Shown here in pieces: positions 1 to 14,600 of a stretch of 64,000 nt of DNA. The notes below the pieces were generated by a model. The model did not search any database and was not told the DNA's origin. It worked only from the letters and a program-made list of their open reading frames with translations. Origin of the DNA: Choristoneura fumiferana (taxonomy: Eukaryota > Arthropoda > Insecta > Lepidoptera > Tortricidae); the NCBI RefSeq assembly GCF_025370935.1, contig NC_133481.1, positions 10,924,610 to 10,988,609 of the forward strand, in the 5' to 3' direction. How positions within the stretch are numbered: position 1 is the first letter of the stretch; each line of letters opens with the position of its first letter. Made by a program: the position numbers and the translations under genes.

Positions 1-3000
1 ATCGGCTTACGCAGAAACTGACTCTCGCCTATTTATTTTTATGTCAGCAACCGTCATTATGAGACACTCCATTAGCTTGGATTGCGGTGCGTCTCGTTTT
101 CGGTTACGCTTTGGGGTGCGATTGTATGGTGTTGTGATGATTTTTCGTTCGTTGTGAAGCTCTGATAAAGGGTTGCGCGTAGGTTGCATTCATCATTCTT
201 GAAACGACACCTGATTTTGATTGAGAAGAAAAATGACAATCCATGTTCTACTTTACCTTTCCGGGTGTTCTTATCGAAACGTTGAGTGACTAGAATGCGA
301 CTGATGATGTCAAAAGTTGTTGGCGCTTTAGAGACTTTCTATTAACCCCGGCGCAGTGGTGACGGCAGTAAATAGAATTCAAACTTTCCAAGCCTTACAG
401 TTTACAGTACAGCAAATAGTAAAAAACAAAGCGACGAAATCGAATATTGAAAGTGTCGAGGGCCAGAGATAAGGAGAGCACGTGCCGTGCCGCTCCCTCG
501 CGGCACTTAGCCGGCCGTAATCTGAATACCGCAAAGCTCAATGCGATAAACTGCCATTAAGAAGCATTCGATTTATTACTGAACGATTCCGCGACGATTT
601 ATGAACAGTGCTGAAGCGTCTGCGCAGAAAAACGATCGCTTTTAAATAAACCTTCTATCTAAATTCGATTTAATTTTGTTCTCCATTTGACACTATTCTA
701 AAGGGAGCTGTAATTTATGTATGTGGTATTTCCAACACTGCCATGGTGTAGGTACGTTGTTCAGTACCACAGTAAGATGTCCAAGTAAATGACGATGATA
801 ACATGGTGACCAAACAAATATAATATGTCCATCAAAACTCAATTACTTAACTTGTAGTTTGCTCAAAAGAATAACAGTGAGCAAAATATCCAATAAGTAC
901 TTAATTCGAATAGTAAATAAAGAAAGACAAACATCGTAAAGAATTCCAAGATCGTAAAATGACTGTCAAACCACAATATACTTTTCCAAATTCCTAAATG
1001 AACGTACTGATCGATTCCCATAAAAACAGAACATAAATCGCAGAACGCACTCCCAGCAACCAACCCCAGTGAAACTAACACCGCGAACAGCGGATAGTTT
1101 TTTGCTTTCTGTTATATTTGCCTGGCAATATTCATCACTCACCGCCCGTGTCACTGATCAAATAGCACCCACAAAAGAGTCCCTAGATATTTCTGACAGA
1201 TATATCTTTATGAATGTTCAATACACGAAGCGAACTGATCGACAGAGGCATTAAGATAAGTTTGAGCATTCGACGAAAAAGTATCGATATTGAAAAATTC
1301 TAAATTGAAAATTGAATGCTGTTCATGAAAAGCGCCACGTGAAGCGATCGGTAACATAAACAAAGTCAACGCTGACTAAACTATGAATAGATTCCCTAGT
1401 CTTTGTTATTATATTTACTATTCTCAACTCTTAGTGTACGTGTTCACACTCACTCCCAATTACTGACACTAAATCATAACGTTCACGTGGCGTAAACATC
1501 CTTCCCTTCTACTGCTACAGCGAGTTAAAAAGTGAAAAGACCAAAAACAACTCGCTGACAGCCTATCGTAAGCTAATAGTCATAATCTGTATATATTTTT
1601 TCTTGTACGTCCGATTATTTACACGTTACAACCCGTATGGGAATGTTTACATATTAAATTAAACTCTTTTAAAACCGTTTGTTGGTCCAAAAATATCCGT
1701 GAGGCTAGTGCTCGCATTAAACTAGAACTTGTGACAGTCGCAGAGGCGTCGTTTTCGTTTGAAGCGGTTTTCGAGTATTTTTGTTTCAGTTTCGGTTCCA
1801 TTGATGTTGCTCTTCGTGCTGTTGATCCTTTGATTGCATTGTGACTTTCGATGATGTCAGTTTCGTTGATCTTTCAAATTGATTTTATTTTGCAATGTTC
1901 TTAATATTCCCTACCAATGTTGTCGATGTTTTTTGAACGCATATTGTTGAAATCCGTGAAGATAACCCCTATCACCGAAAGATGTTATTAAGGATTTGTT
2001 GGAGTTCCCTATCAAATGTTATTTCCTTTTCAAAAGTTCCTTGCCCTACGGAAGCATGTCTGAATATTAGACCAAACAACGAAGCTCTGTCTTAAAAATG
2101 GCTCACGAATCGGTCGACACGGTAAAACAAACGGTGCTTATCTAATCTACGGTAAACTCAAGCGCAGTAGCAGTTTGTCTTGGGTTCAGTACAAACATGA
2201 TAAATGAATTCGGTTATAAAAACGCGTCCGTGTATTCTCTAAACGAGTTCCGGTCGGAGCGCGATGGATTCTTTCCTCGAATAGACATGATACCTATTTA
2301 CCTTGAGAAGTACCTGAGGAAGAAGAGAGGACGTGTTATTGGCTTCATCACAAACACTAAAGTCAGATTTCATCTAAATCTCATCAAATATATTAAGGAG
2401 AAAAACTAATTCAAAAGAAAATGAACAAGTAAAATGTCTAATAGAGGCGGCGAATTGTCATCATTAAAAAGAATGTTTTAATAAAATAGCAGGAAAAGCT
2501 AATTGAAGCCAAAAATTAGAGGGCACATAGACAGTAACAATAAAAAGAGAAAGCAAAGCCGAGTTTAATCGTGTCGTAAAAATAAAAATTAAATAAAAAA
2601 CGCTTGGGGTGGAAAAGTTTAGCGGACATAATTCAGGCTCACAATTATTTCATGTGCAGTTGGAGCAATATGCCATGCTACCTGTCCGGAGGGACAGGGG
2701 AATCTAATTTTTATCTTTTCCGCAAGTTATTTTTAATATCACTGGTTTGTAAATGAACAGGGAAACTCCCTTAGCACAATGATATATCCTCATTTATTAT
2801 TCGTATCAGCCATTCCCGTTAGTGGTACATTCAGTTATTAGAATTGCCGGTGGTATTTTTATTCAAGTCTCAATCCAAGAAGCCAGTAAGAAAAACTCAA
2901 CTGTAACAAGCAATTTAAATCTAAATAATCTGATATTAAAACATGCAGGTACAATCGAGTGGAACTGCTTTTATTATTTCATAGAACCGGACACTATAAA

Positions 3001-3249
3001 GCGAAACGTTATTTCCTACATTGTTATTCGGCATCGATTTAATAACTTAATTAATCTTAGCATTAATCTGATACAGTATAATCCATACTTTATTTTAGTA
3101 CAAAGTAGCAGCAGAAAAAGCGTTTCAAGGATATTTTTATTAGTAGGTAAGTGTCTTTATTGGTACTGGTTAATTCTGGTATCATAAAATGGCACTTAAG
3201 TAATTGAAAAATCCATAACGTATGTAGTTTACACTGTTTAATGCACTAG
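1..3249. other. Single-copy noncoding DNA, no recognised gene
   Basis: No recognisable coding sequence. The longest open frames are about 60-120 codons, lack domain-like content, and some have no ATG start (for example 2822-3187 opens on GTG). A GC-richer patch near 475-545 (around CCGCTCCCTCGCGGCAC) stands out from the AT-rich surroundings and could be a conserved noncoding element, but I cannot test conservation. I see no RNA gene or clear mobile element here. Confidence 0.5.
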
Positions 3250-3385
3250 TACAGTCACCAGCATTAATATCTGCCACAGCGGAGCGTGAAAAAATATCTG
3301 ACACGTCCTTCCGGCCCTAGGAATAGAGTCATCAGATATTTATTATGCACGCTTGTTGTGTCAGATATTGGTGCTGGTGACTGTA
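3250..3385 (+). mobile_element. MITE-like palindromic element, copy 1 of 3
   Basis: A 136-bp near-palindrome opening with TACAGTCACCAGCATTAATA and closing with the inverse, GGTGCTGGTGACTGTA. The interior carries ATATCTGACACGTCC followed by GGCCCTAGGAATAGAG. Related copies lie at 17,200-17,288 (5'-truncated) and 63,681-63,814 (opposite orientation). The terminal inverted repeats, lack of coding capacity and dispersal indicate a non-autonomous DNA transposon or MITE. If the flanking TA is the target duplication, a Tc1/mariner-type origin is possible; the superfamily is not established. Confidence 0.7.
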
Positions 3386-6300
3386 CACGCGTGGATAATA
3401 TGGCAAGTCACTGCACCGACCAGGTAGCTACTACGTTTCAATTTCTCCGAGGCATTTTATTTACAAAACTAATTACGTTTGTCTGATAGGGTATTAAACA
3501 GCTCCCGGTGATTCTCTTGATTTGTTGACAGTTAATAAAGACATTCCGACCGTATTAACCGACTGTTCCGACTGAGATCTGATAGTTCCATCATGAAATG
3601 TTATTATGGCTGCCAATCTTTTTCGACTTTTGATAATTAAAGTATCCAAAACTGTTTGAGACAATCATTTTAAAAATAATATATCCATACAGCCCTGAAA
3701 TTTAAGTCAAAATACATAACTAGTGATACGGATCTTGACACGATAGTGACACTAACATGACTTATGTTTGACATTATTGTATTTTCTCGCACAAAATTTA
3801 TTAACAACGGCACGAATACCACAATGGCACGCCACGCGGTCCCAATAATTGAAATGTCAATTGATTTTATTTATGATTCCAATATTAGCAGCAACTCTAT
3901 GTAAGTGCGCCCGTTATTTTTGAAGTGTATATTTATTAGTTTCACAGATAATAATGCTATTAATGAAGTAAATTTAATGAAATGCAACTTGGAACACAAA
4001 AACAAACAGCTTATTAAATTTACAAAAAAAGATTCTAAAATTATGTATATATATAGCGGCGAGTACTTTAGTTAACCTTGTTAAAGCCACGCATTGATTG
4101 TACGAGTGCGTCGGCGTTGGCGGTAACAAAATCTTAAATATTAATTGTAATAAGAGCGGCCGCGTCCCCAACATCCCTTTCTGCTAATGCTGGAGCAACA
4201 TAATCAGCCCTCAAGGGACAACCTCTTGTAATTAGCGACTGTTCGTTTCTTAATTTCAATATTTAATTACAAAGGAAACTCGATAACTGCTCCGAATGGA
4301 AAAGAGACGTCATCTTCAGAAAGACTTGCGAATCCGGTTTGTTTCTGTTCAGTAAGAATTACCCTTTTGAGAATGGCTTCTGTATTGTTTCTTTGTACTT
4401 TGTATCAAAGGATAAAAACTTTAAATGGTTTTATTAAACTTTTCTATGTCTGTATATTTGTTGAAATAAACGTATCTATACCATGAATGTTAATTGTAGC
4501 AGATGTCGAGTGAAATTCGAAAAATCGTGAACATGTTCGGCAAATTGAATACGCCTTCATATTTCTCGTTTTAGCAGACGAGACATCAATGTAACTTAAT
4601 CGTGTTCGCTGAAGAGCCATCTTGTCTCCCTTTTGTCCTTCCCTATTGTCAGACAGTAATAGCTCCCGACATATTATCATTTTATTTCATTTCTAGCAAG
4701 CCTCTATGAAATTCCCTTTTTAACTATTATCTTCTTACGGGTTTTATTAAAGCTTAGACGACTGGTAAATTTTGCATACACATTGAAAGAGTCGGCTTCT
4801 GACGATGTGAGTAGTTATATATTATTATACGATCGCGTCCATGCGTCTGACGTGCTTTGTAAAATTAAATTACAAATGAATTGTTAATGATTTTTCCTTT
4901 GTGATTGTTTCCTTTTCACACTCGTCGATTGGTCGGTCAGTTCGGACTGCGTGCGTTTGGCACGCTTTGTTTGCAATCGGTGGGTGTCGGTCCGGAGTCC
5001 GGACGTGGTATTCACGCGTATTTGGCAATTGTTCGGTTGCGCAAAATCTACAATTTGTGGACTGGTGACATGCCCTTTACTATTAAATCCGAAATCGAAA
5101 ACTTTAATTGCTTATTGAAATGATTCATATTTTAGAGTTATAATTAAATAACACTAGTATCATACATTATTCATCTTACAACGTTGGCGATAATTGAACT
5201 TAACGCTTTTTAACGCAGACTCTTAAAGTAAAGTACTTACTAATTAAAGTTATATACCTCGTTAAGCAGGTGAGCCAGTAACATCGCGAGCAGGCCTCAA
5301 AGGCCTCGTTTTACAATGCGCCATTGAACAGACAGACGGTGATTACTAATAAATAATTAACTTTTTTTCCACGGCGCCACGAACATTGTTGTGAAATGTA
5401 TCAAAACAAATTAAAATTTTAGGTCCATGTCGGATGCGACTCGCTTTTTTCTTTTTGGCCGTTAATAGTTTTCTTTCATATTGACACGCTTCATCAGGGA
5501 TAAACCGAAGTATTGCTACCGTTCCTGCCGATTGTATATTTTTTTCACTAAAAGGTCTATTGTATCTACCTATAGCGGACCCAAAAAAATTAACAAGCTA
5601 TCTGTATCACATTTATTTTTGTTACTTCTTAAATTAATTTCGTCTACTTATATTATAATCCTTAGGTCTAATTTTGTTAAGTCATGTGTGATTCTTCTAC
5701 CATCGGCATCTTTCAACCGCTAAGTTATAAGAGGCAAAAAACTTAACGTGTTCGTTTAAACCATTAAAAGGACACTTGAAAGATAGATATGCGGTCGTAC
5801 GTAAAGACGGTTTGAAAACGAATATTTATAGAATGTATCTTTACGAGTATCTCTGCACGTAACGTCGCATTAATAGGACGTGTTACGTTATAATTCAGTT
5901 ATACAATAATTTGGGTTACTGGGCATAAATCTTTACGTTCGATAGTGTCGTGTTTAGTTTCAGTCTTGTGTTCAATGAAAAATTTTATGAATGAAAACAA
6001 ACAGGGGAGAGATTTGAAACAGAATAGTCCCGGACGTGTGATCGTTCAGTGTCGAACGAAAATAAACGTTATGATTTGTTAAACAGGTTATTAGAAAAAC
6101 ATCGGCGTCGACAGCCTCGGAATGAGAACACGCTACCTCTATTTAATCAAGATTGTGTTTAGACATATGAAGCGTTTTTTTCATTGCATATTTAATTAAT
6201 AATTAACATCATATTCTGTATACAATGCAACACAATAAGAGTATTTGTACAAGACAAAACAGAGCAACAGTCGAGCGCATAAATATCTATACTTAGAGCC

Positions 6301-7753
6301 ATATCGTCAAATACATGATACATCGACCTTATGGTTATTAGTGACATAAAAGTGTAAACATAATTTTGGCATCTTGTTAAAGTACATATATTTATGCCCT
6401 TGACTGTACATTTCTAGGTAGTCAACAGGCGGCCTTGTCACAAAAATAAGTTTCATTGATTTATTCTGCTTTCAAATCAGGATCCGTATTTTTACATTTA
6501 TTCATTCCAATACTACAATTTAAATAAGAAATGCTCCATTGAAAGATAGGAATTCCAGTAGGAAGCGAAGCTATTATAAATCAAGTCTATAATAGTTACT
6601 ATCTGACGATACGAGAACATATCTCAAGATTCTTTTGTTTGATCAGACTCAAACATCTGGATGTTGAACAGAAGTTCATAATAAAATATGTTGAAAAAAT
6701 ATGTTAAGTCCTTTTGTATCGACCGCCTACAGATACGTGATTGAATCATCTTGATACTTTACATTACTGAGGTATTTTATATATTTTATTTCGAAAATTT
6801 TGCATATATTTTTTGTTTAGAAAAAAGTTGATTAGGAATGTACCTTAGATATTTATCATTTTAATAAATTGGCTATGGTAGTTAAGGTGAATGAGAAAAC
6901 GTGGAAAAAATAGCCATATGGGCCCCGAGGATGCTACTAATTGCGTTTATTAATATTCAGCATAGAGAAATTACAATTAGCGCACATAAATAATGTCCGC
7001 GTCCGCGCCAGTTCTAAATGCCAGACGTCTTTTACTTTATACCGGTTTTGCTCATGCACCGCGACAGTTGCACTTTTTTCCGCAGCACTATTTCATCGTG
7101 TACGGCATACAGATAAAGATATTACTGTGCTCATTATGTATTTTAGTGCTTCAACGAATGCTTTATAATGTTTTAGAGTCTTCTTGTCACTGTAAATCAT
7201 CACTGTTAGACACCTATGATACTAGGGAAATTTAATCAGGTAGGTTTTATTGTCATACTGCATTAACGTGGTATTTTTGACAGCCATTTCGAAAATAATT
7301 TTGCATAAGCTGACATCAATAACGTTGCAAGAAATAAATCAAAAACTGAGTATTTAAATTACAATAAAAGACAATGAAACCTAACTAAATATGATAAACA
7401 AGTAAGAAATAAATGAATTGAATTGAAGTGCCAGGCCAAACCTAGGCTACTTATTTTCTTATTAATCACCACTATGTAATTGTAAACTACATTACAAATG
7501 TCTATGATAAGTATTATTTAATAGCAAAGTATCAAGATGGTAAAGCTTAAAACAGTTGCAACCGAAACGTATGTACTTCAGACAGACTCGTTGAGATTTG
7601 TTTTGATAATACATCATAAAACTATTAAATATTAGAACGCTGAGTGAGACTAGCCGTGCTACTGTTTTCACGAACATTTCGGTGCAAGTTTAAAAAGGCA
7701 AGCGGATAATTTACATCCCTAAAAAATACTTAAACTTATTAACGACTATAAAA
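3386..7753. other. AT-rich noncoding DNA, no recognised gene
   Basis: Only short open frames (at most about 80 codons) without recognisable motifs, and no structural RNA pattern that I can identify. Small sequence quirks such as the CAGGCCTCAAAGGCCTCG palindrome near 5290 are not enough to call a feature. Confidence 0.45.
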
Positions 7754-7946
7754 TACTAGCTGCCATCGACTTCGTCCACGTAGAATTCGTTGATCGTTAC
7801 CCCGCGGGAACTTTGCAATTTTCTTGAGACTTAAATCAACTATCTGTATACCGAATTACATTTAAATCGATTCAGCGGTTTGAACGTGATAAGATAACTA
7901 ACAATCAAACAGACTTACAAACTTTCGCATAAATAATATTAGTGGG
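7754..7946 (-). repeat. Dispersed repeat fragment (CCGCGG...ATATTAG family)
   Basis: Begins ACTAGCTGCC, contains CCCCGCGGGAAC, and ends with ACTTTCGCATAAATAATATT then AGTGGGA. The end matches the TTTCGCAT..AATATTAGTAGGAT terminus of the element at 22,770-23,089. It is a diverged, internally shortened member of that family. No coding capacity; whether the family is SINE-like or Helitron-like is not determined. Confidence 0.6.
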
Positions 7947-9484
7947 AAGTCAAAATAGGAGTATTAACCAAGTACAACATAAAAGCGGGGTAGCATTTTT
8001 GCAAACGTTGACAACTCAATGGGCGCTATACGTCAGGCTGTTAGTGCCTACCTGACTGTCACAGCCTTGCACTTGACCTACTTATCTCGCACAGACTGCC
8101 TCGCTTGGGGCACCAATTAATTCTGGGTGTAAATGACAAGCGCAAGGATATTTTTGTGAGTCACTACTCATAGCTCGTTGTCAATCATGCTTGTATGTAC
8201 AAAACAGGCTTACAAGAATGTTATTTTCTCGTTTCTAGGGCTGTGCATCCATCTAAGTAGTGCGAGGGGTCTATTATCGGATGGCACACAATTATTATAT
8301 TATAGTAGGGATCTTTTAGGGATGACAAAAAAAATAACCTCGAAGGCTACGGCGGAAGCTTCGTTCCCGCCTCAGCCTTCTAACCTAACCTATCCTAGTC
8401 GGGGTGCTTCCAGGGCACTTACTCGCTCGCTTCAACATATGGGTTTTAGGAGGTTTTATGTTAGGAATATTATCCATTTTCCTAACGCTTTCCCAATGGT
8501 GGTTTTTTATCTATAAACGTTTTACTTTCTCACACACAGCTCTGGTGGTTGCGCGACTATTATAGAAATTTGCTAGCCCCGTAAAAAAGAGTTAATTTGT
8601 TTTACTTTTTACGTGTTATTTCTGGCAAATTGTCTAAATTTTGCACCAACTAAGAGATAAATAAAAATAAATCAAAAATATCAATGTACAAACTATTAGT
8701 TTATTTACGATTTGATTGTTGGTGATGATTCAGAGATTACAGTTTGTTTTTGGATGCCTTTGATAAGCTTAGGTATTTAAAATTCCTACCTTTACAAATA
8801 TTTGAGTAGAATTCCTACTTCTACCTCTTGTATCTTGGGCTAAAAAGGAGCTGATCGTGGTGTAATCAATTTGTTATTTCAGCGTTTAGACGATGTTTGA
8901 GCCGTGTTTTGTTTTGTCGGAGGCATGTGGGAATCATTCTATTGTGTTCTACATCCGGGTTATGATTAGCTTGCCTTACTTATGAACTGATATCGAAATA
9001 TTTTTTAAGTAAAACATTCGACTGCCAAAAATAACGAAACTAAAACAGATGCACTGCTTCTCTCTAGTAGGTATATTCACTGTAACCAGATGAGAAATGT
9101 CTTGTATCCAACCTATTAAATTTATTAAAATATATACCTAACATTTCTTGAAGATATTTAGTTAATACGTGTTACAAAATTATTGTATAAAATTATTTAT
9201 TGTTATTAAGTATAAAATTATTATAAATAAAGGTGACACAGTCAGTTAACTAATTTGTTGAATCGGATTCCTCACGATGTTTAAAAATCAATCAATCAAT
9301 TCAAGAACCGGCTAGACCAACACATTAACAGTATAAAGAATACTTGACCAAGGAACAGCTACATACAGACACCTGTCCATCAGTTGCTTTCAACTGCCTG
9401 CCTGATAATTTAAATAATAATAATAAAATCTCACTGATCCATACATCTCATACAAGGTTTGCTTTATCAAATAACCTAACCAAC
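7947..9484. other. Noncoding DNA with a weak repeat-like patch
   Basis: No gene recognised. The patch at about 8330-8520 (containing CTAACCTAACCTATCCTAGT and GGGTGCTTCC) resembles dispersed lepidopteran repeat sequence but I cannot name a family. The open frame across 8187-8516 runs through this patch and is judged spurious. Confidence 0.4.
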
Positions 9485-9711
9485 AAAAAGTTGAAAACCC
9501 CCGACATTGTCACTTCAAAGTTCAATATATCAAAAACGGCTTAACCGATTTTGATAAAATATTTCTAAAAACCATTGCTAGAAAACCTGCTTTCCAATAA
9601 AAAAAACCGCATTCAAATCGGTCTACCCGTTTAAGAGCTACGGTGCCACAGACAGACACACATAGCGGTCAAACTTATAACACCACGCTTTTTGCGCCGG
9701 GGGTTAAAAAA
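9485..9711 (+). repeat. Dispersed repeat ending GCGCCGGGGGTTAAAAA
   Basis: Contains GGCTTAACCGATTTTGAT, then AAATCGGTCTACCCGTTTAA, GAGCTACGGTGCCACAGACA and the 3' end TTTTTGCGCCGGGGGTTAAA. This modular order is familiar from a repeat found across Lepidoptera, and the A-rich 3' end suggests a retroposed LINE 3' end or a SINE. No coding capacity in this copy. Family assignment is from memory and should be checked against a repeat library. Confidence 0.65.
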
Positions 9712-11536
9712 ACTACAATTAGGTACCAATGCTACTAACGTAACACACACAGGAGATACGTAATTATTAATAAAAGTGTATTAAAAATATTAAATTAGTG
9801 TCGTTTAATTGCTTTGACGTAGATGCGTTCTTATGTTTTAAGTCGCAATATAGATTTTAAAGTAATAATTTAAACAATGTGATTAATCACTTTTCACCGC
9901 TCTTTACGAGCAAGATAATGATAGATCATCCCGTATCATAACATCTAGTTCCTGCGGAACCAACTAATGGTAAAAAATGACATTAATAAGTTGTTAATAA
10001 CCCTCTTCCTCACTCCGTAATTAGCCATTCCTTTATCAGATCCCGAAAGTTCAAAATTGGAATCTAACCGCGGCCATCTTTAATAGCCAGGGCTGTCACT
10101 TTGGAGAAACAAGTTAATAGACGTAATCAATTTGCTCGACCTGTATATGAATGAGAAAAAAAACGTATTAAGCGCACCGGTCACGCGAAGAGAGCTGTCA
10201 AAACGAACCTCTCACTCTACGGGCTTGCTAACAGTTTTTTAACCGAAAAGGTTTGTCTTTAAAGAGTTCATAGGCATTCAACTGGCCACGAATGAACGTT
10301 TGCATGCAGCGTACAATTTAAATGACTAGCGCTAGTGCATTGCAAGATTCGAAAAATGCCACGATAAGATCAAGTAATGTTTAAGGTAACCACCTAGATT
10401 ATTTTGAGCACGAGGCACGGTATAACAATCCTTTTAATGATGGACATGATTCCAATCAATGTGTTGCTAATTGTGTGATTACAATAATGAAATGATACTT
10501 CATATCACTTTACATGACACGGAAAGACCATTTATTAATTGTGCAAACAGCTGATTTCACTAGCTCCAATGGATTTTTCCAGTAAACAATAAACTAGCAA
10601 CATTAGCGATGTGAGTTATGTGATTGCAAATAGTGTGATTGCGACACGCTTTGTGTTCTAAAATAACAGCGGCGCGTGCTGCGGTCTGCGGTCGCCCGAA
10701 TCGCCCGCTGTCACTTACGGGAAGGTCTCGTGGCCAGCTGCCTTTATACTGTACAGAACGACTACAGACTAACGGTTATGTGTGTACTACATTCATAAAT
10801 ACACGAGGTCTATAGATAATGTCTTATCATTTACTGGCAATAACTTTTGTAATATTTTTAATACTTTTTTTGCTGACTGTATTTATTATTAGGTATATTT
10901 TAATATACTATATTTTTATTGTCATTCAACTTACATATGCCAATTATATCAAATTAAAAGGGAATCTGGCCACTTTAATTTGACTTTTTGGTTTGACCAA
11001 TAATAACACGATAAGTTAAAATAACAGGTTGTAAAAGCAGTAATTTTGTAAGAAAATCTATATTTGCTCCTTCAGCTATGCCTATTTACTTTCTCGGAAA
11101 CATAACATTTTATACGCCAATTCAAATCAAGTTCGGAAATTTAATGGTAAGTACTTAATAGATACCAATTCATTTCTAACATTTTAGTTACCTACTTCGA
11201 TAATAATTAATTGGAAAGTTCTAGACCTTTTTCCGTGCCAGAACTAACACTGAGTTAGTAGTGCTATTATTTACAAATACTTTCCACGTTTCCTGTCACA
11301 AATCACAACGCACCCCTTTAATTAAACCGGCGGCACTAAGTCAACCAACGTTAAAACTAACTGTAGTTAGACGCGAAATAAAAGCAAGTATAATTCACTC
11401 CAATGTCCCTTGTTGTTTAATAGTGGGGTTGAACTAGCGAAAGGTTTGGCAAACAGAGAACGAAATAGTACCTACCTAAGTATTGGATAAAGCGGAAACG
11501 ATTTTTTTTATTATGTTGATTTTAATTTATTTTTCC
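9712..11536. other. Noncoding DNA with one GC-rich island
   Basis: No gene recognised. A GC-rich island at about 10,665-10,745 (around GCGTGCTGCGGTCTGCGGTC) interrupts the AT-rich background. It has no long open frame and may be a regulatory or conserved element, which I cannot verify. Confidence 0.4.
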
Positions 11537-11625
11537 AAGGACATTGCACCAGATCGGGAGGTGTGGAGGTCAAGAGAAGAGGCATTGCCCAGCCGTGGGA
11601 CACTATACCTGGCTAATTAAAAAAA
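11537..11625 (+). mobile_element. LINE 3'-end fragment (probable RTE-like)
   Basis: Contains GATCGGGAGGTGTGGAGGTC, which translates in one frame as a D-R-E-V-W-R-S-R stretch typical of the C-terminus of an endonuclease/reverse-transcriptase ORF, followed by GAAGAGGCATTGCCCAGCCG and TGGGACACTATA, and an A-rich tail. A severely 5'-truncated, dead copy. A related tail lies near 27,865. Assignment to the RTE clade is an inference from recalled family features. Confidence 0.6.
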
Positions 11626-14600
11626 TACATACGAGTATAGTGAGATAAATATAGTGAGGTTATAAAGTCCTGATTTCTTCTCTTTGAAAGTGTCTTAAAC
11701 AACTATTGAAGAGCATTTATAAAATACAGTACTTACAAGTATACTTGACGTTTCTCAGTTCACAAAATCGTTTCAAACTTTCTCATAGTGCACTTGCTCC
11801 GTGTACGTATTATGCTTAATCTGACTGGGCTGCTGATTAACAGCAGTCAGTCAATGTTTGGCGGAAATCCAAATACGCTGGGCAATTGAATCGTACCGTT
11901 TGCTATTGTAACGGACCTTGCCCCACAGTATAGTCAGCAACAAAAACAACGCAGCAAGCGAAAAATATTTTTTTTAATATTACCGACAGTAGCCAAGAAG
12001 TCAATTGCCGTAAGTTAACAGATAAATATTTTTGGGTCCTTGATCCTACTCCATCCACTCCATTCCTTTTGCTATTGACTGTACCCTGTCAGCAATGTAC
12101 GTTTGATGAAATAATAATCGAAGCAGCGCGACGTGCATTCAATTATCCCTGAAAATTGAGGCTCATTAAAATAATAAAACAGCCGACGGCGGCGGAATCA
12201 AATTGAATGATAACAAAAGCTTGTGTTAATTCGAGGCGACAGCGCGTGCTTTTAGTGTCCATTACTGGCTAGCTGAACCAAAGATGTATGAAATATGTAG
12301 TCGAGGACTACGGATACATGTCCACTACTAAATCACGACCTAATCGATTTTTAGCATCTACGTATTGAGCTATTATTGCGACAAAATTCCGATAATTCCA
12401 ACCTGAGATTCTACTAAATCCTCCTTCCACCGCAAGTATACAACGATGTTTAATTTACCGCCATACATAGAAGCACTTCCACCGAACTTTTATGAAAAAG
12501 ATCGTTGCAAGTTAAACTGATTCCGTACGGAGTCTGCTCAGTTTGCGATATAAGGTGACGAATGACGATAGAGACCAATTGCGACACTGGATTGTCAGTT
12601 GTTTAAAATAAATATACGACTCAATCAGCAAGATAAACTATTGCAAATTCTGACAGTAACACCGAAGCCTCTGACATAAGGTATAGCCCACACGTACGGG
12701 AGCCCGTGTTTGCACAATAATAGCGCCGGTGTGTCAGCTCCTCAATGCAACCCCAAATGCAATTGTGTACATTCGTGCGCGTATTGAGTTACAGTAATGC
12801 GATGGAAACATTTGCATGTAGCGGCGCTGATAGTTCGCTATGGAGGTGTGGAGAGAGCTCCGAGCGCTTCAGGCTAGAGAGATAGTACCGCCTGAGACAC
12901 GGTTTTAAACCCTCAGGAACATATAATAAATACGAGTATCTTGCTGCTCTTCCAACTAGTCAATACAGTGGTAGGTCCACGTAAACAATCACAATGCATT
13001 GCTTTTGCTATAGACGATTCCTTGGGAGCTGATTACATGAAGCAATAGGCCTTAGGCCTTAGCTACTATATATCAGAGCTTTACCAGAAGCCAAAGCGAT
13101 CAGAAGCCAAGCGATTTCAACGGTTTACAGGAACATTTAACGGGAATCACTTCAGTTATTTCCTAAAATAGTTTTGGAAACTTTGGAGATGCAATAGAGC
13201 CTCATTTTAAGTAGTGCTTTTAGACAAAGGTATTTGTTACTAGATGTAGATGAATATCTTTAAGGAGCTTCTGATATTTTGACACAGTTGTGTAACAAAT
13301 AAGTCTTACGTGAATTATTAAAAACTGATAAGTAATGTTTACAAACTTCAGATGCCAATATAACTTTTAGGTTATATGACGTTACATCAAGTTACATAAT
13401 CTAAAAGTCATTCTCCAGCTTTTCATGCATTCCTGGATAACTACCACTATCGATGTTATTAAATACGAGCAGTTGACAATTGCTGGCCGCTAGCCCCCTC
13501 AGGACTCCCCTGTTTGGTGACCACTTGGCGTCAATGTGGCCATCCCGCAAATTGCTCTTTGCCAACAATATTGTCAATAAAACTCATCTGATTCGCAGTT
13601 AAACAAGCGAACGACATAATTAATTTATGCGTTGTAATATGGCGCAAACGTTGGCGTTATCCCGTGTGAATTATTAATAGTGCTAGGGTAAAAATTAAGC
13701 TTAAATCGAATGGGTAGTTTGGTTGTTATGTCCGTTTTATGTTTACGGGTGTAGATTAATTTGTGCGGGGTGCATGCCGCGGCAGGTGACCGGGGCATAC
13801 GCGGCGCGCCGTTCCACCGCTAATGCAAATAGCCATAAAGTGCATCGTCGATTTCCCGTAAATTTGCTTAATTCTACTCATCATTCCACCAGTCAGATTT
13901 GTCGATTGTAACTTAAAAACCTAAATGAACATAAGAATCAACTACCTAAAATGTTTTGTGAAGGACTAAATAGCAAAAAACTTTAGAATAGTTGGATTCT
14001 CCACTTTTTCGCCACAATATTGTACCGTTTTATACTCCTTTGTGAGTACGAATGTAGCCACTGTGACTTAGACCAAAGTTGTCACTTAACAACACGAAAT
14101 GGGTGCGTTTGCTTTTTTGAAACACTTGAAAGAAAATTGATCCCCTGCGACTTCCCACTGATGTTGTCTTAAGAGAAAGCGATTACACAAATCTGAAGAA
14201 GCTATTAATCCGGCTCACTGCCCCCGAATGGCATCATGGTTTGTTTAATAAAATCGCGAATTTACATATCAAAACCTACAAAGGGGCATAATTGGACCCG
14301 ATGACTTAGAAAACGTAGTGGGAGAGGCGGGCCGCCACCCCCGACAACAAACAAAGGAATTATACCCGCCTCAAGAAACTTTTAGCAATGGAAAGCGTCT
14401 TAACAAACAGACGCGTGTGTATCTAATGAAATTCCTATGGTTGCATAACATACCCGTGTGAGCGCAAAGCGTTATTAGCGAAATTATTTCTCCGGGTAAA
14501 ATCTTTGAAGGCGTGTGCTCTTTCGGAAAAGTTGTTAAGAAAATGGGTTGAGATCTTTTTGGGATTTCATTAGTTTGTAACTATGCGGTATGCTGCGCGA

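Noticed and set aside
9344..9544. 66-codon open frame
   Set aside because: Overlaps the start of a dispersed repeat and has no recognised content.
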